A stretch of 58,508 bases of DNA from Treponema sp. (lineage in GTDB: Bacteria; Spirochaetota; Spirochaetia; Treponematales; Breznakiellaceae). Both the position numbers and the translations under genes were made by a program. Location of the stretch: positions 1-58,508 of the forward strand of contig JAITJS010000143.1 of assembly GCA_031278815.1 (NCBI GenBank), read 5' to 3'. Under the pieces are notes generated by a model that was not told the origin of the DNA, ran no database searches, and worked only from the letters and a program-made list of their open reading frames with translations. Shown piece by piece: positions 58,371 to 58,508 of the stretch. The stretch's first letter is position 1, and each line of letters starts with the position of its first letter.

Positions 58371-58508
58371 CTAAGCCTCGGATACCCGCAGATATGCCAT
58401 CTGCTGCCGGAGCCCTTCTTCATGTTCCTCTCTGGTTCGGGATATCTGTTCCAATACCAGATAGCGGGGATTGATCCGATGGACCAAATCCGTAATACGA
58501 GGGTGTAA
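58371..58508 (-). CDS. C-terminal end of an unidentified protein
   Basis: The last 45 residues of a gene that continues beyond the window: HPRITDLVHRINPRYLVLEQ and then ISRTREEHEEGLRQQMAYLRVSEA before TAG. The end is helical and charged, like a coiled coil. The protein is not recognised. Confidence 0.55.
   Translation of the reverse strand, partial: LHPRITDLVHRINPRYLVLEQISRTREEHEEGLRQQMAYLRVSEA

Noticed and set aside
1-58508. CRISPR array or prophage
   Set aside because: No regularly spaced repeats with unique spacers, no cas genes and no capsid, terminase or integrase genes were seen.

Overview
The window reads as chromosomal DNA from a spirochete, most likely a Treponema of the termite-gut type. 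This is inferred from an LptD-like outer-membrane protein with treponemal architecture, CsgG/LpoB-like plus DUF1566 surface proteins, DUF3782 coiled-coil nuclease-like proteins and remnants of surface beta-helix proteins. No 16S gene is present, so the assignment is not proven.

Layout. (1) 1-7999, plus strand: the distal part of an ethanolamine-utilisation microcompartment operon, with a shell protein end, EutJ, a Eut-associated protein, EutN, EutH, EutQ, EutT, EutA, a PduS-like flavo/iron-sulfur protein and a PduT-like shell protein. (2) 8112-20242: housekeeping genes, including glnS, nth, an SfsA-DUF123 fusion, a drug/metabolite transporter, a phosphohexomutase, a beta-propeller protein, rseP and dxr. 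(3) 20250-23218: an accessory stretch of broken surface-protein genes around an intact DUF3782 gene. (4) 23219-39640: the standout locus. (5) 39640-43540: a second accessory stretch with a transposase remnant, a second DUF3782 gene, a CsgG-like/DUF1566 protein and small or broken ORFs. (6) 43561-58508: rluA-type pseudouridine synthase, a transglutaminase-like protein, a sugar ABC transporter, lptD, uvrA, thiN, cca and two tRNA-Ser genes.

The standout locus joins a nitrogenase-like reductase to corrinoid methyl transfer. On the plus strand lie a NifH-like reductase, a collapsed NifB-like protein, a permease and ATPase, two NMT1/SsuA-type binding proteins, a second ATPase and permease, a Zn-type UroD/MtaA-family methyltransferase, a corrinoid protein, a second methyltransferase, a RACo/RamA-type corrinoid activase and a third, short methyltransferase. 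Convergent to them on the minus strand are cysK, a NifK-like gene and a NifD-like gene behind one strong promoter. The NifD-like protein keeps the three P-cluster cysteines and the cofactor cysteine of nitrogenase but not the cofactor histidine. A shared near-palindromic site (ATTCCTATA with inverted half TATAGGAAT) occurs before nifH-like, before the second binding-protein gene and at the cysK promoter, which ties the two arms into one regulon.

My working model is an imported methylated sulfur compound, methyl transfer to the corrinoid protein, nitrogenase-like reductive C-S cleavage and capture of sulfide as cysteine. This is inference. The genes, motifs and shared site are seen directly.
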